A stretch of DNA of 11,353 nt, taken from positions 1-11,353 of the forward strand of contig UQBX01000039.1 in assembly GCA_900539425.1 (NCBI GenBank), given 5' to 3'. The notes beneath the pieces were generated by a model. It had not been told where the DNA came from. It searched no databases and saw only the letters and a program-made list of their open reading frames with translations. Below, one piece after another: positions 1-6,417 of this stretch (its first letter is position 1; every line of letters starts with the position of its first letter). This DNA comes from an uncultured Oscillospiraceae bacterium. Its GTDB lineage: Bacteria; Bacillota; Clostridia; Oscillospirales; Acutalibacteraceae. Made by a program: the position numbers and the translations under genes.

Positions 1-17
1 TGACCCGCGCTTTTTTT
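1..17 (+). terminator. Possible 3' half of an upstream gene's intrinsic terminator
   Basis: The window opens with a GC-rich run (GACCCGCGC) followed directly by seven T residues, which is what the right arm and U-tract of a rho-independent terminator look like. The left arm would lie outside the window, so pairing cannot be checked. If real, it isolates the heat-shock operon from the gene upstream. Confidence 0.3.
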
Positions 18-66
18 GTTTAAATAATAATCAAGGCTTATTCATAATTTATTTTCAAAAAAAGTG

Positions 67-93
67 TTGACAAACGTGGTAAATGGATATAAT
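67..93 (+). promoter_or_regulatory. Sigma-A type promoter of the hrcA-grpE-dnaK-dnaJ operon
   Basis: A consensus -35 box TTGACA lies at 67-72 and a consensus -10 box TATAAT at 88-93. The spacer is 15 bases, shorter than the usual 17. Overlapping -10 alternatives such as TATAAA at 93-98 (20-base spacer) are less good. Transcription would start near 100, just before the CIRCE operator, so HrcA bound to CIRCE would block initiation or early elongation. This fits class I heat-shock genes, which use the housekeeping sigma factor and are controlled by repression. Confidence 0.75.
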
Positions 94-106
94 ATAAATA
101 ATGTAA

Positions 107-133
107 TTAGCACTCGGGTTAATAGAGTGCTAA
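107..133 (+). promoter_or_regulatory. CIRCE operator (HrcA binding site)
   Basis: A perfect inverted repeat is present: TTAGCACTC at 107-115, nine spacer bases at 116-124, and GAGTGCTAA at 125-133. This matches the established CIRCE consensus in both arms and in spacer length. CIRCE is the operator for HrcA, which is encoded by the next gene, so the operon is autoregulated: GroEL-activated HrcA represses it and titration of GroEL by unfolded protein relieves repression. It is the only CIRCE copy seen in the window. Confidence 0.97.
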
Positions 134-144
134 CGCAAAAACAA

Positions 145-151
145 AGGCGGT
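145..151 (+). promoter_or_regulatory. Shine-Dalgarno site that favours the TTG start of hrcA
   Basis: AGGCGGT at 145-151 matches AGGAGGT at six of seven positions. It overlaps the in-frame GTG at 150, so it cannot serve that codon, but it sits 7-8 bases before the in-frame TTG at 159, which is ideal spacing. This is the main reason for placing the hrcA start at 159. Confidence 0.55.
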
Positions 152-158
152 GGAAAGG

Positions 159-1196
159 TTGATAGGTGAAAGGCAGGCGGCAATATTAGCGCTGATTATT
201 GACAGCTATATAAAAACGGGCGAGCCTATCGGCTCAAAAACCATTGCCGGGCTTTTGCCCTATAAGATTTCCAGCGCAACCATAAGAAATGAAATGGCGT
301 ATCTTTCCGAACTCGGCCTGCTTGAACAGATGCACACAAGCGGCGGCAGAATTCCGAGTAAAGCGTCTTTCAGATATTATGTAGATAATCTTATGATTCC
401 CAAAATGCCCGATGAATACGAAAAGCAGCAGATCAATGAACTCCTTTCCGTAAATGCGGGCGATCCGGAAAGATTACTGCATGACGCGTCGCTGATCTTG
501 GCGCAGGAAACAAATTGCGCCGCATTTTATGATACTGTAAAAGACAGTTATGACTGCGTTCAGGGCGCTGAACTTATTCCGGCGGGCAACAACAAGGCAA
601 TGATAGTTATGCTTTCCGTTGGCGGAAAGATAAGATCATCTGTTTGCAAGCTCAGCTGCCCGGCAGACGATGAGTTCAAAAAATTGTTTTACTTTATTAC
701 ACGTAAATACTTTACGGGCACAGCGCTTAAAGATGTAAATCTTGCGCTGCTGCAAAACACGGTGCCGGATCTCGGCGCAAGGGTGTTTGATATGCTTCCC
801 GCCCTTACAAGTCTTTGCTCCCTGTGTGCTGAAGCGTATAACGGTTCTCTTGAGTTTGAGGGAGAAACAAATCTTCTTTCCCACAAGGAATTGGGAGATA
901 AGGTTTATAAAATACTTTCATTTTTCGCTTCACGCTCACAAATACGCTCAGCAATTGAGCAACTTGCCAGAAACGGCAGGGAAATGCAGTTGTTTATAGG
1001 TGATGAGAATCCTCATCCGATGCTGAAAAACACTGTTACTCTTGTTTCTAAATTCAGCTACAACAACAGCCAGACGGCAGTATTAGGCATTATAGGCTCG
1101 TCAAGAATTGATTACGCAACCGTTCTTCCCAGAGCTGAATATATAATGAACACAGTAAAAAAATATCTCCGAGAGGGAGGCGCTTCATTTGAATAA
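159..1196 (+). CDS. hrcA: Heat-inducible transcription repressor HrcA
   Basis: HrcA is the DNA-binding repressor of class I heat-shock operons; it dimerises, binds CIRCE and needs GroEL to stay active. The protein is 345 residues from the TTG at 159 (348 from GTG at 150), matching the usual size of about 340-350. The N-terminal winged-helix region is clear: the recognition-helix segment SSATIRNEMAYL at about 38-49, followed by SGGRIPS at 61-67 and RYYVD at 72-76, all family hallmarks. The rest is the GAF-like regulatory/dimerisation domain. The TTG start is preferred because AGGCGGT lies 7-8 bases upstream and because the protein would then begin M-I-G-E-R-Q, the same spacing to the conserved Arg-Gln as in Bacillus HrcA (recalled, not aligned). 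It is the first gene behind CIRCE, and its last 8 bases overlap grpE. Confidence 0.96.
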   Translation: MIGERQAAILALIIDSYIKTGEPIGSKTIAGLLPYKISSATIRNEMAYLSELGLLEQMHTSGGRIPSKASFRYYVDNLMIPKMPDEYEKQQINELLSVNAGDPERLLHDASLILAQETNCAAFYDTVKDSYDCVQGAELIPAGNNKAMIVMLSVGGKIRSSVCKLSCPADDEFKKLFYFITRKYFTGTALKDVNLALLQNTVPDLGARVFDMLPALTSLCSLCAEAYNGSLEFEGETNLLSHKELGDKVYKILSFFASRSQIRSAIEQLARNGREMQLFIGDENPHPMLKNTVTLVSKFSYNNSQTAVLGIIGSSRIDYATVLPRAEYIMNTVKKYLREGGASFE

Positions 1197-1740
1197 AAAA
1201 GAAAAGGATACTGAAAAAAAGCCAAAGCAGAAAGCTCAGGCTAAAGAGGAAACCTCAAAGGCAAATGAAACAGAAGAAAAAGAGGAAGATGTAAAAAAAG
1301 AGGAAAAGGATCCTGTTCAGCAGGAACTTGATGACACTAAAGACAGATTGCTTCGCTTGACTGCGGAATATTCAAACTATAAAAGGCGCAGCGAAAAGGA
1401 AAAACAGGACGCTTATGTTTACGCTAAATCAGACACCATTAAAGCACTGCTGCCTGTTATAGACAATCTTGAAAGAGCGCTTGCAAACGAAACAAAAGAT
1501 TATGACGCGTTAAAAAAAGGCGTGGAAATGACTTTCGATAATCTCACCGCAATCCTTGAAACGCTTGGCGTTGAGGTTTTTGGTGAACCGGGAGACATTT
1601 TTGATCCTAATCTTCACAATGCCGTTATGCATGTTGAGGATGAGGAGCATAAAAACGGAGAAATAGTTGATGTTTTCCAGAAGGGGTATAAGATAGGTGA
1701 TAAGATCGTCCGCCCCGCAATGGTTAAATCAGCAAATTAA
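1189..1740 (+). CDS. grpE: Nucleotide exchange factor GrpE
   Basis: GrpE is the cytoplasmic cochaperone that drives ADP release from DnaK so that client protein is released. The 183-residue product has a highly charged Lys/Glu-rich N-terminus (1-45), a helical coiled-coil stretch (about 45-125) that should form the dimeric stalk, and the C-terminal beta domain with the GrpE signature: FGEPGDIFDPNLHNAV at 131-146 and GYKIGDKIVRPAMVKS at 166-181. The start is a TTG at 1189, supported by GAGAGGGAGG at 1171-1180 eight bases upstream; no nearby ATG fits. The start lies within the end of hrcA (8-base overlap), implying translational coupling. dnaK follows after 39 bases. Confidence 0.95.
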   Translation: MNKKEKDTEKKPKQKAQAKEETSKANETEEKEEDVKKEEKDPVQQELDDTKDRLLRLTAEYSNYKRRSEKEKQDAYVYAKSDTIKALLPVIDNLERALANETKDYDALKKGVEMTFDNLTAILETLGVEVFGEPGDIFDPNLHNAVMHVEDEEHKNGEIVDVFQKGYKIGDKIVRPAMVKSAN

Positions 1741-1779
1741 TTAATAAATAAAGTATATTTTACGAAAGGAAGATATATT

Positions 1780-3621
1780 ATGGCAAAGATCATTGGTATT
1801 GACTTAGGTACAACAAACAGCTGCGTAAGCGTTATTGAGGGCGGCGAACCCGTAGTAATCCCCAACGCAGAAGGCGCAAGAACAACTCCGTCAGTAGTTG
1901 CTTTCAGCAAAGACGGCGAAAGAATGGTAGGCAACGTTGCAAAGCGTCAGGCTATCACAAACCCGGAAAGAACAATAAGCTCTATCAAGAGACATATGGG
2001 TTCCGACTATAAAGTAAATATAGACGGCAAGGCATATACCCCTCAGGAGATTTCAGCTATCATTCTTCAGAAGCTTAAAACAGACGCAGAGAGCTATCTC
2101 GGCGAAAAAGTTACAGAGGCTGTTATCACCGTTCCCGCATACTTTACGGATGCACAGCGTCAGGCAACAAAAGACGCCGGCAAGATTGCAGGCCTTGATG
2201 TAAAGAGAATTATCAACGAGCCCACAGCTGCTGCTCTTGCTTTCGGTATCGATAAGGAAGAAGACCAGAAAGTTATGGTTTATGACCTTGGCGGCGGTAC
2301 ATTCGATGTATCTATCATTGAAATGGGCGACGGCGTTCAGGAAGTTCTTGCAACAGCAGGTAATAACCGTCTCGGCGGTGATGATTTTGATAAGAAAGTT
2401 ATGGACTGGATCGTTTCTGAGTTCAGAAAGACAAACGGCATAGACCTTTCAAATGATAAAATGGCTATGCAGCGTGTTAAGGAAGCTGCAGAAAAGGCAA
2501 AGATCGACCTTTCCGGTATGACTACTGCCCAGATTTCACTTCCTTTCATTACTCAGGACGCAACAGGCCCGAAACACCTTGAGATGACTCTTTCAAGAGC
2601 TCAGTTCAACCAGATGACTGCAGACCTTGTTGAAAAGACAATGGGTCCTGTTCGTCAGGCTATGCAGGACAGCGGTCTTTCAATGAACGAGATCGATAAA
2701 GTTCTTCTTGTAGGCGGTTCAACAAGAATTCCTGCAGTTCAGGAAGCTATTGAAAAATTCAGCGGCAAAAAGCCTTTCAAGGGCATCAACCCCGATGAGT
2801 GCGTTGCAATGGGCGCAGCTCTTCAGGGCGGTGTTCTCGGCGGTGATGTTAAGGGACTTCTTCTTCTTGACGTTACTCCGCTTTCACTTGGTATTGAAAC
2901 AATGGGCGGTGTAAATACCGTTATCATTGAAAGAAATACAACTATTCCTACCAAGAAATCTCAGATATTCTCAACTGCGGCTGATAACCAGACTTCTGTT
3001 GAAGTTCATGTTCTTCAGGGTGAAAGACAGTTTGCAAAGGATAACAAGACTCTCGGTATGTTCCATCTTGACGGAATTCTTCCGGCACGCCGCGGTGTTC
3101 CGCAGATCGAAGTTACTTTCGATATTGACGCAAACGGCATCGTTCATGTTTCAGCTAAAGACCTCGGCACAGGCAAAGAGCAGCATATCAGCATTACCGC
3201 TTCTTCAAATATGAGCAAAGAAGATATTGATAAGGCTGTTAAAGAGGCAGAGCAGTTTGCAGAGGAAGATAAGAAGAGACGTGAGGCTGTTGACCTTAAA
3301 AACTCAGCTGAACAGCTTGCTTATCAGACCGAACAGCTTATCTCAGAAAACGGTGATAAATTCTCAGCAGATGATAAGTCAGCTCTTGAAACAAAGTGCA
3401 ACACACTTAAAGAAGCTCTCAAGGGAGATAATTTAGACGCTATCAAGTCCGCTCAGGATGATCTCCAGAGTAAGTTCTATGAGGTTTCACAGAAGCTTTA
3501 TCAGGCAGCTCAGGCGGCACAGGGTGCTCAGGGCGCTCAGCCGGGTGCAGATCCTAACGCACAGCAGGGCGGCAACGACGGATATACAGACGCTGATTTC
3601 ACAGAAGTAGACGATAACTGA
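1780..3621 (+). CDS. dnaK: Molecular chaperone DnaK (Hsp70)
   Basis: DnaK is the ATP-driven Hsp70 that binds exposed hydrophobic peptides, working with DnaJ and GrpE. The 613-residue product shows the nucleotide-binding domain motifs GIDLGTTNSC (6-15), Lys70, the phosphate-2 loop DLGGGTFDVS (169-178, with Thr174) and LLVGGSTRIP (309-318), the hydrophobic interdomain linker near 359-366, and the following DVTPLSLGIETMGG. The C-terminus is a Gln/Ala/Gly-rich flexible tail ending in EVDDN. Around residues 70-80 the chain runs KRHMGSDYKV without the roughly 23-residue insertion known in Gram-negative DnaK, a direct Gram-positive marker. The ATG has GAAAGGA about nine bases upstream. Codon choice looks strongly biased, as expected for an abundant protein. 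Confidence 0.99.
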   Translation: MAKIIGIDLGTTNSCVSVIEGGEPVVIPNAEGARTTPSVVAFSKDGERMVGNVAKRQAITNPERTISSIKRHMGSDYKVNIDGKAYTPQEISAIILQKLKTDAESYLGEKVTEAVITVPAYFTDAQRQATKDAGKIAGLDVKRIINEPTAAALAFGIDKEEDQKVMVYDLGGGTFDVSIIEMGDGVQEVLATAGNNRLGGDDFDKKVMDWIVSEFRKTNGIDLSNDKMAMQRVKEAAEKAKIDLSGMTTAQISLPFITQDATGPKHLEMTLSRAQFNQMTADLVEKTMGPVRQAMQDSGLSMNEIDKVLLVGGSTRIPAVQEAIEKFSGKKPFKGINPDECVAMGAALQGGVLGGDVKGLLLLDVTPLSLGIETMGGVNTVIIERNTTIPTKKSQIFSTAADNQTSVEVHVLQGERQFAKDNKTLGMFHLDGILPARRGVPQIEVTFDIDANGIVHVSAKDLGTGKEQHISITASSNMSKEDIDKAVKEAEQFAEEDKKRREAVDLKNSAEQLAYQTEQLISENGDKFSADDKSALETKCNTLKEALKGDNLDAIKSAQDDLQSKFYEVSQKLYQAAQAAQGAQGAQPGADPNAQQGGNDGYTDADFTEVDDN

Positions 3622-3649
3622 TAAAGCACAAGGCTTTTTCTCCATTAAG

Positions 3650-3682
3650 TAAGGTGGCGGAATTTCATATTCCGTCACCTTA
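3650..3682 (+). promoter_or_regulatory. Intercistronic stem-loop between dnaK and dnaJ
   Basis: The left arm TAAGGTGGCGGAAT (3650-3663) pairs with ATTCCGTCACCTTA (3669-3682) around a five-base loop, giving 14 pairs of which one is G-U. No T-run follows, so it is not a normal intrinsic terminator. It ends 13 bases before the dnaJ Shine-Dalgarno. The likely roles, by inference, are a 3' stabiliser of the dnaK message, an RNA processing site, or a partial attenuator that keeps DnaJ below DnaK. Confidence 0.75.
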
Positions 3683-3706
3683 AATACGATTCACAGGGAG
3701 GAAAAT

Positions 3707-4861
3707 ATGGCAGAAGCAAAACGTGATTACTATGAAGTCCTCGGCGTTCAAAAGGGCGCAACAGAGGACGAAATAAAGAAAGCATACAGAAAAACAGCTA
3801 AAAAATATCATCCCGATCTTCATCCTGATGATAAGGAAGCTGAGGAAAAATTTAAAGAGTGCAACGAGGCATATGAGGTGCTTTCAGACCCTCAGAAAAA
3901 GGCGCGCTACGATCAGTTTGGATTTGCAGGTGTAGATCCCAACTACGGTGCCGGTCAGGGTGCCGGCGGCTATGGCGGCGGCTTTGGGTTTGACGGTGAT
4001 ATTGACCTCGGAGATATATTCGGATCTATTTTCGGCGGCGGCTTCGGCGGAGGTTTCGGCGCCAGCAATCCTAACGCACCCCGCAAGGGCAGAGATATTC
4101 AGGTAAGTATAACTCTGACTTTTGAGGAAGCTGCAAAGGGCTGTAAAAAAGAAATAGAAGTTCCCCGTGTAGAGGACTGCAGTGAGTGCGGAGGCACAGG
4201 TGCCGCAAAGGGCACATCAGCCAAAACCTGTTCAAACTGCGGCGGTAAGGGTTATATAAATGTTCAAAACAGAATGGGCTTTACCGTGGTTACCCAACAA
4301 CGTACTTGCAATGTATGCGGCGGTCGTGGTAAAATAATAGAAACACCGTGTCATAAATGCGCGGGTAAGGGTAAGGTAAGGCTTAAAAAGAAACTTTCTG
4401 TTGATATTCCGGCAGGTATTGACGAATCAAGAATCATCAATCTCCGCGGTATGGGCGACAGCGGTATGAACGGCGGCCCTGCGGGAGATCTTAAAGTGAT
4501 AGTCAAGATCAAGCCGCATAAATTCCTCAGACGTGAGGGCTACGATGTTTGGTATGAAAAGCATGTTTCCATGGTAGAGGCTGCTTTGGGTGCTGAACTT
4601 CAGGTTCCCACACTTGACGGCGACGTTAAGTATAATATGCCGGCAGGTACTCAGCCTAATGACGTTTTTAAGCTCAAAGGCAAAGGTATTCAGAGACTTA
4701 ATTCCGTTGGCAGGGGAGATCAGCTTGTAAGAATTATAGTTGATATTCCTAAGAGTCTTACCTCTCAGCAAAAAGAACTGCTCAAAGAGTTTGATAAATC
4801 CTATGTTGCCCCCAAAAATCAGGGCAAAGAGGGATTTTTCGATAAATTTAAAAAGAAGTAA
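3707..4861 (+). CDS. dnaJ: Molecular chaperone DnaJ (Hsp40)
   Basis: DnaJ delivers unfolded clients to DnaK and stimulates its ATPase. The 384-residue product has the full type I layout: J domain (about 7-70) with the essential HPD at 35-37, a Gly/Phe-rich linker (about 76-125), four zinc motifs with Cys pairs at 158/161, 175/178, 201/204 and 215/218, and the C-terminal client-binding domains (about 225-350). The fourth zinc motif reads CHKCAGKG, with Ala in place of the usual first Gly after the second Cys; all eight cysteines are kept, so zinc binding should be intact. AGGGAGG lies five to six bases before the ATG. The gene follows dnaK after 85 bases that contain a strong hairpin, and no terminator follows before ugd. 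Confidence 0.98.
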   Translation: MAEAKRDYYEVLGVQKGATEDEIKKAYRKTAKKYHPDLHPDDKEAEEKFKECNEAYEVLSDPQKKARYDQFGFAGVDPNYGAGQGAGGYGGGFGFDGDIDLGDIFGSIFGGGFGGGFGASNPNAPRKGRDIQVSITLTFEEAAKGCKKEIEVPRVEDCSECGGTGAAKGTSAKTCSNCGGKGYINVQNRMGFTVVTQQRTCNVCGGRGKIIETPCHKCAGKGKVRLKKKLSVDIPAGIDESRIINLRGMGDSGMNGGPAGDLKVIVKIKPHKFLRREGYDVWYEKHVSMVEAALGAELQVPTLDGDVKYNMPAGTQPNDVFKLKGKGIQRLNSVGRGDQLVRIIVDIPKSLTSQQKELLKEFDKSYVAPKNQGKEGFFDKFKKK

Positions 4862-4876
4862 AAAAGCGGTTATAAT
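4847..4876 (+). promoter_or_regulatory. Candidate promoter for ugd at the end of dnaJ
   Basis: A consensus -10 box TATAAT lies at 4871-4876, just after the dnaJ stop. The best -35 at suitable distance is TTTAAA at 4847-4852, a four-of-six match with an 18-base spacer, still inside dnaJ. The start would be near 4883, giving a leader of about 75 bases that contains the folded element described next. The region is A+T rich, so chance is possible. Confidence 0.4.
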
Positions 4877-4892
4877 AATTAACAGAGCCGTG

Positions 4893-4933
4893 ACGCGTGA
4901 GGTTGATACCGTCCTGAGCACGTTCAGGCGCGT
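4893..4933 (+). promoter_or_regulatory. Structured leader upstream of ugd (possible three-way junction)
   Basis: Three nested pairings can be drawn. A closing stem joins ACGCG (4893-4897) to CGCGT (4929-4933). Inside it are a small hairpin GGT/ACC (4901-4903 with 4908-4910, loop TGAT) and a six-pair hairpin CCTGAG/TTCAGG (4913-4918 with 4923-4928, loop CACG, one G-U). The ugd Shine-Dalgarno GGAGAGGG (4942-4949) lies nine bases after the closing stem. I do not recognise a known riboswitch or leader class in it. Confidence 0.4.
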
Positions 4934-4957
4934 AATACTTCGGAGAGGGATAATCTT

Positions 4958-6178
4958 ATGGAAAACAAAAAGTACAGGATCGCAGTGGCGGGCACCGGTT
5001 ATGTAGGGCTTTCAAACGCCGTACTGCTTGCCCAGCACAACTCAGTTTATGCCGTTGATATTGTTGAGGATAAGGTCAAACTTATCAATGATCGCAAATC
5101 GCCCATTGTGGATGATGAAATTTCTAAATATCTTGAGGAAAAAGATCTTGATCTTACCGCTACAACAGACGGCGCAAAGGCTTATTCACAGGCCGATTTT
5201 GTAATTATTTCCACACCCACCGATTATGACGCACAGAAAAACTATTTCAACACCTCATCTGTTGAGGCGGTTATAGATCTGGTTTTAAGTGTTAATAAAG
5301 ATGCCGTTATGGTTGTAAAATCAACCGTGCCGGTAGGCTACACAAAATCACTTGCTGAAAAATATCCGGGCGCAAACATTATTTTCAGCCCCGAATTTTT
5401 AAGAGAGGGCAGAGCTCTTTACGATAATCTTTACCCCAGCAGGATAATAGTAGGTTTCGACAAGGAAAATGAAAAGCTTGAAAAAGCGGCTCATACTTTT
5501 GCGTCGCTTCTTCAGCAAGGCGCTATAAAAGAAAATGTTCCCGTTCTCTTCACAAAGCCAACAGAAGCGGAAGCCGTAAAACTTTTTGCTAATACTTATC
5601 TTGCACTTCGTGTAAGTTATTTCAACGAGCTGGACACTTATGCCGAGATCCATGGCCTTGATACAAAAGAGATTATTGAGGGCATAGGCCTTGATCCCAG
5701 AATTGGTTCTCATTACAACAATCCGTCATTCGGTTACGGCGGATACTGTTTGCCAAAGGACACAAAACAGCTGCTTGCCAACTATGAGGATGTTCCGGAA
5801 AATCTTATCCGTGCAATAGTTGAATCAAACAGAACAAGAAAGAATTTTATTTCTTCTCGTGTTCTTCAGAAGGCGCACCACAGCGCAGATAATATTGCAA
5901 CTGTCGGCGTTCACAGGCTTACAATGAAGTCGAATTCTGATAATTTCCGCCAGAGTTCTATCCAGGGCGTTATCAAGCGCATAAAGGGTGAGGGCGCAAA
6001 TGTTATTATTTATGAGCCCACTCTTGAGGATGGCAGTCTTTTCTACGGAAATAAAGTTGTAAATGATCTTGATGAATTCAAAAAGCTCAGCAATGTCATT
6101 ATAGCAAACAGAATGAGCAGTGAGCTTGAGGATGTTGCCGATAAGGTATATACAAGAGATATTTATAACAGAGATTAA
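4958..6178 (+). CDS. ugd: UDP-glucose 6-dehydrogenase
   Basis: The enzyme oxidises UDP-glucose to UDP-glucuronate with two NAD+, supplying precursors for capsule, exopolysaccharide or uronate-containing cell-wall glycans. The 406-residue product has an N-terminal NAD fold starting AVAGTGYVGLSNA (9-21) and the family's catalytic residues: Thr123 (KSTVPVG), Glu146 (SPEFLREG), Lys208 and Asn212 (AVKLFANTY), and the nucleophile Cys264 with Asp268 (GGYCLPKD). It closely resembles the short enterobacterial Ugd type, including the C-terminal DVADKVYTRD. GGAGAGGG about eight bases before the ATG supports the start. It follows dnaJ with 96 bases and no terminator, so read-through from the heat-shock operon is possible. 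No glycosyltransferase or other polysaccharide gene is next to it here. UDP-N-acetylmannosamine dehydrogenase is a less likely alternative. Confidence 0.95.
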   Translation: MENKKYRIAVAGTGYVGLSNAVLLAQHNSVYAVDIVEDKVKLINDRKSPIVDDEISKYLEEKDLDLTATTDGAKAYSQADFVIISTPTDYDAQKNYFNTSSVEAVIDLVLSVNKDAVMVVKSTVPVGYTKSLAEKYPGANIIFSPEFLREGRALYDNLYPSRIIVGFDKENEKLEKAAHTFASLLQQGAIKENVPVLFTKPTEAEAVKLFANTYLALRVSYFNELDTYAEIHGLDTKEIIEGIGLDPRIGSHYNNPSFGYGGYCLPKDTKQLLANYEDVPENLIRAIVESNRTRKNFISSRVLQKAHHSADNIATVGVHRLTMKSNSDNFRQSSIQGVIKRIKGEGANVIIYEPTLEDGSLFYGNKVVNDLDEFKKLSNVIIANRMSSELEDVADKVYTRDIYNRD

Positions 6179-6190
6179 TTTAATAAGATA

Positions 6191-6221
6191 AAGCGCTTCG
6201 CGTTTGCGGAGCGCTTTTTTT
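6191..6221 (+). terminator. Intrinsic terminator after ugd
   Basis: AAGCGCT (6191-6197) pairs with AGCGCTT (6210-6216); a T-G wobble and CGC/GCG extend the stem to 11 pairs around a GTTT loop. The right arm runs into a seven-T tract (6215-6221). It begins 12 bases after the ugd stop and closes the first transcription unit. Confidence 0.93.
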
Positions 6222-6252
6222 ATGTCAAATTTTATTTGAAATGAGCGAAAAA

Positions 6253-6315
6253 TTTCACACAAATCACATATTATTTTACTTTCATATTACGCCGTTTTAT
6301 ATTTTCTTTTATATT
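6253..6315 (+). promoter_or_regulatory. Candidate Pho box and promoter region of the pst operon
   Basis: The 239-base gap between ugd and pstS is A+T rich. At 6253-6290 there is a run of loosely repeated TTTCACA/TCACATA/TTTTACT/ATATTAC-like heptamers spaced about 10-11 bases, the phasing expected for PhoB/PhoP response-regulator sites. A TATATT at 6310-6315 lies about 19 bases after the last repeat and could be the -10; a second TATATT lies at 6323-6328. Phosphate control of pst operons is well established, but the repeats here are degenerate and the call rests on spacing and location. The rest of the gap, 6329-6404, shows nothing I can name. Confidence 0.35.
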
Positions 6316-6417
6316 GTGCTGTTATATTGAAAGAGGCGGCGGGAAAAATAAAACAGATAATAAAAATAAAATAATTTATGCACCCGCAGCTTAAAGAATA
6401 TTTTGAAGGAGATTTTT

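Noticed and set aside
4427..4921. 164-codon open frame on the minus strand over the end of dnaJ
   Set aside because: It lies almost wholly opposite the conserved dnaJ coding sequence, has no recognisable motif and is an antisense shadow frame.
4903..4938. TTGATA (4903-4908) and TAATAC (4933-4938) as a ugd promoter
   Set aside because: The spacer is 24 bases, too long for a normal promoter; the TATAAT at 4871 is a better candidate.
6226..6257. Short inverted repeats CAAAT/ATTTG and TGAAAT/ATTTCA after the ugd terminator
   Set aside because: Arms of five to six bases in very A+T-rich DNA are expected by chance and no function is suggested.
5825..6262. 145-codon open frame on the minus strand over the end of ugd
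   Set aside because: It overlaps conserved ugd and crosses the ugd terminator hairpin; its translation shows no family resemblance.
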